This document shows positions 49,761 through 51,413 of a DNA stretch of 51,413 nucleotides, piece after piece (position 1 is the stretch's first letter; every line of letters starts with the position of its first letter). The stretch comes from SHLQ01 sp964562985 (lineage in GTDB: Bacteria; Actinomycetota; Acidimicrobiia; Acidimicrobiales; SHLQ01), in NCBI GenBank assembly GCA_964562985.1, contig CAZLWE010000020.1, positions 1 to 51,413 on the forward strand, given 5' to 3'. The notes under the pieces were generated by a model. That model ran no database searches, was not told the DNA's origin, and saw only the letters and a program-made list of their open reading frames with translations. A program made the position numbers and the translations under genes.

Positions 49761-50725
49761 TGAGCGCAGTTCTTGTTGTTGCCGAGCACGACCGGGGCCA
49801 TGTCCCAGAAGCGACGCTCGAGGCGTTGACCTCGGCCCGCTCAATCGCTGGCGGCCTCGGCATACCCGTGCATGCAGCCGTAATGGGGGAGGGCGCAGAG
49901 CTCACCTTCACCAAGCTCGCGGAGTTTGGCGCCGCGGTGGTGCATCACTTGACGAGTCCGAGCCTCGGCGACTACAACCCCGAGGCTTGGGGGCAGGCCC
50001 TCGTCGGCGCTGTCGGCGCCGCAGCCCCAGCGGTCGTCATGGCCAGCGGAACCGATCGAGGCAACGAGCTGATGGCTCAGCTCGCTGCGCGTGCGGACCT
50101 GCCGTTTGTGGCGAACTGTATAGACGTCGCCCCTGACGTTTCGTCGATGACCCGCAGCCAATGGGGTGGTGCGCTTCACGAAGAATCCACGCTGTCAGCC
50201 GACACGAAGCTGATCTCTATGGCGCCACACACCGTTGAGGCATCGCCAGCGCAAGCCGCCGGTTCGGTCGCCGAGATGGCGGTCGAGGTCGACGAGACGC
50301 TTGTGCGTTCGGTCGTCAAGGATCGGGTTGTGCTGAGCGAAGGTATCACTCTGTCGACCGCTCCCGTAGTGGTGAGCGGTGGCCGTGCCGTCGGCTCGGA
50401 GGAGGCCTTCGCGCCAATCGATGAGCTCGCCGAGGCGCTCGGTGGCAAGGTCGGTTGTAGCCGTGCGGTGACCAACAACGGTTGGCGTCCACACTCCGAT
50501 CAGGTCGGCCAGACGGGCACCCGCATCGCCCCGACGATCTACATCGCTTCGGGAATCTCCGGTGCCACACAGCACTGGGTCGGCGCGATGGGTTCAAAGC
50601 ACATCCTGGCGATCAACACCGACCCCGAAGCCAACATGGTCACCAAAGCCAACTGGGCAATCATCGGCGACCTCCACGAGGTCATTCCCGCCATCACCGA
50701 AGAGGTCCGCAAGCGCCGGGGCTAG
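49760..50725 (+). CDS. etfA: electron transfer flavoprotein alpha subunit
   Basis: A 321-residue ETF large subunit. The C-terminal FAD-binding domain is clear: KVGCSRAVTNNGW, QVGQTGTRIAPTIYIASGIS, TQHWVGAMGSKHILAINTDP and IIGDLHEVIPAITEEV. The ATG shares its first base with the etfB stop, so the two are translated together and form the heterodimer. Likely redox partner of the FAD-GcvT enzyme under the same operator type. Confidence 0.95.
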   Translation: MSAVLVVAEHDRGHVPEATLEALTSARSIAGGLGIPVHAAVMGEGAELTFTKLAEFGAAVVHHLTSPSLGDYNPEAWGQALVGAVGAAAPAVVMASGTDRGNELMAQLAARADLPFVANCIDVAPDVSSMTRSQWGGALHEESTLSADTKLISMAPHTVEASPAQAAGSVAEMAVEVDETLVRSVVKDRVVLSEGITLSTAPVVVSGGRAVGSEEAFAPIDELAEALGGKVGCSRAVTNNGWRPHSDQVGQTGTRIAPTIYIASGISGATQHWVGAMGSKHILAINTDPEANMVTKANWAIIGDLHEVIPAITEEVRKRRG

Positions 50726-50770
50726 CCCGTAGTGCGGTGGACTCGATTGTTGCGTTCTTGTCGTAGGCGG

Positions 50771-50917
50771 CTACTCCGAATCGTTGACGAGCCGCCGCAT
50801 GTATTCCTGTACGTCAATATCGCGATGCTCTCGATCTTCGGCGCGCCGGTGCCGCTCGGGTTGCTCGCTGGGAGCTTCCTTGCGGGCTTTCGCGGCTTTC
50901 TTGGATCGACCGAACAT
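50771..50917 (-). CDS. possible 48-residue charged protein
   Basis: A short open frame in the 335-bp spacer after etfA. The product is highly charged: MFGRSKKAAKARKEAPS at the start, then an Arg/Glu/His-rich middle and RRLVNDSE at the end. Charged helices with a hydrophobic cluster IDVQEYMRRLV give some credibility. No clear ribosome binding site precedes the ATG. Nothing else was seen in the spacer 50726-51060. Confidence 0.4.
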   Translation of the reverse strand: MFGRSKKAAKARKEAPSEQPERHRRAEDREHRDIDVQEYMRRLVNDSE

Positions 50918-51060
50918 GAGCAGAGACTAGTTCGCGTTAGTTGCTGGGGATGGGGCGGCACGTACAGGTGGACGGTACGTGGGGAATTCAGCGCGGATGG
51001 AGGGCAAAGACTCTTCGATTCGAGCTTGCAAAGCAAACAAACGTTCGATACAATGGTGCT

Positions 51061-51413
51061 ATGACTCTTGGCGGAGTGCTCGACTCGAATTCGGATCTCG
51101 ATGATCTTGAAACAGTGCTTTACGCCTGCTTGGCCGTCCCGCTTTCAGGGCTCTCCGATGAGGAGCTTTCCGACCGGCTCGCTCGCCTGCCAAGTCTCAC
51201 CGCGAAGCTCGACGCAGTTCGTGTCGCGGCGGTGTCGGCGGGTATGGCCCGTGATGTTGGGAGGCTGTCCGATCAGCGCAGCGTCGCGAACTATGTCGCT
51301 GCTGTTTCGAACGCGGATCCGGCCGCGGTCCGGTTCGATCAACGCATCGCCGACTGGTTGATCGACATGCCGATCATCGCTGACGCACTAGCAGCGGGGA
51401 AGATCACGATCGA
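51061..51413 (+). CDS. DUF222 (13E12-type) protein, 5' part
   Basis: The frame is open from ATG 51061 to the end of the window (117 codons, no stop). LSDEELSDRLARLPSLTAKL and then AAVSAGMARDVGRLSDQRSV resemble the N-terminal DUF222 domain of the actinobacterial 13E12 family, which usually ends in an HNH nuclease domain. That domain, if present, lies outside the window. These genes are often multicopy in actinobacteria. Confidence 0.65.
   Translation, partial: MTLGGVLDSNSDLDDLETVLYACLAVPLSGLSDEELSDRLARLPSLTAKLDAVRVAAVSAGMARDVGRLSDQRSVANYVAAVSNADPAAVRFDQRIADWLIDMPIIADALAAGKITI

Overview
The window looks like a chromosomal segment of a high-GC Actinomycetota, most probably a marine or freshwater Acidimicrobiia-type organism. 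This is judged from protein style: the KMGKS-type leucyl-tRNA synthetase, short HU, a DtxR/IdeR-type regulator, an ECF sigma/zinc anti-sigma pair and a DUF222 (13E12-type) gene at the right edge. No rRNA, tRNA, CRISPR array, IS element or phage gene was seen. The taxonomic placement is inference.

Left part (1-21825), mostly housekeeping: the end of trpA, a small membrane protein, a MerA/lipoamide-dehydrogenase-like flavoprotein, an ECF sigma/anti-sigma pair, HU with a clear terminator, fabZ, leuS, a secreted protein, a zinc-type dehydrogenase, an ABC exporter pair, serA with a DUF1015 gene, and a fused PabB/PabC-type folate enzyme. An iron module follows: DtxR-family regulator, iron ABC permease and binding protein, a candidate DtxR box, and a His-rich VIT/CCC1 transporter. 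A sugar-nucleotide epimerase and an esterase close this part.

Centre (21847-32709), the main system: a tightly overlapping minus-strand operon encodes a corrinoid protein, DUF1638, a 'virulence factor'-family small protein, a pterin-binding methyltransferase, a RamA-like ferredoxin/ASKHA corrinoid activase and a non-pyrrolysine MttB-family methyltransferase. A second minus-strand operon holds formate-THF ligase and a MetF-like reductase. Together they could take a methyl group from an unknown methylated amine through cobalamin to tetrahydrofolate and oxidise it towards formate. Both operons carry the same paired TTCC-N7-GGAA palindromes, with 18 bp between centres in each case. The basic Arg/Gly tails of four enzymes and the acidic tail of the corrinoid protein suggest electrostatic docking. 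A divergent GGDEF-EAL gene shares the first operator region.

Right part (32888-51413): a TerB/DUF533 protein; a rhodanese/paired beta-sandwich/AAA ATPase operon; a GntR-FCD regulator; a seven-gene polysaccharide or glycolipid operon with an unusual asparagine-synthetase homologue lacking its glutaminase cysteine; then a dimethylglycine/sarcosine dehydrogenase-like FAD-GcvT enzyme, a COG0523 GTPase and etfBA. A TGATATATCA palindrome lies before the GntR gene itself, before the FAD-GcvT gene and between the GTPase gene and etfB. The last two occurrences share a 25-bp site in opposite orientation. Oxidative N-demethylation therefore looks like a GntR regulon, now split by the polysaccharide operon, and would feed the same folate C1 pool as the corrinoid route.
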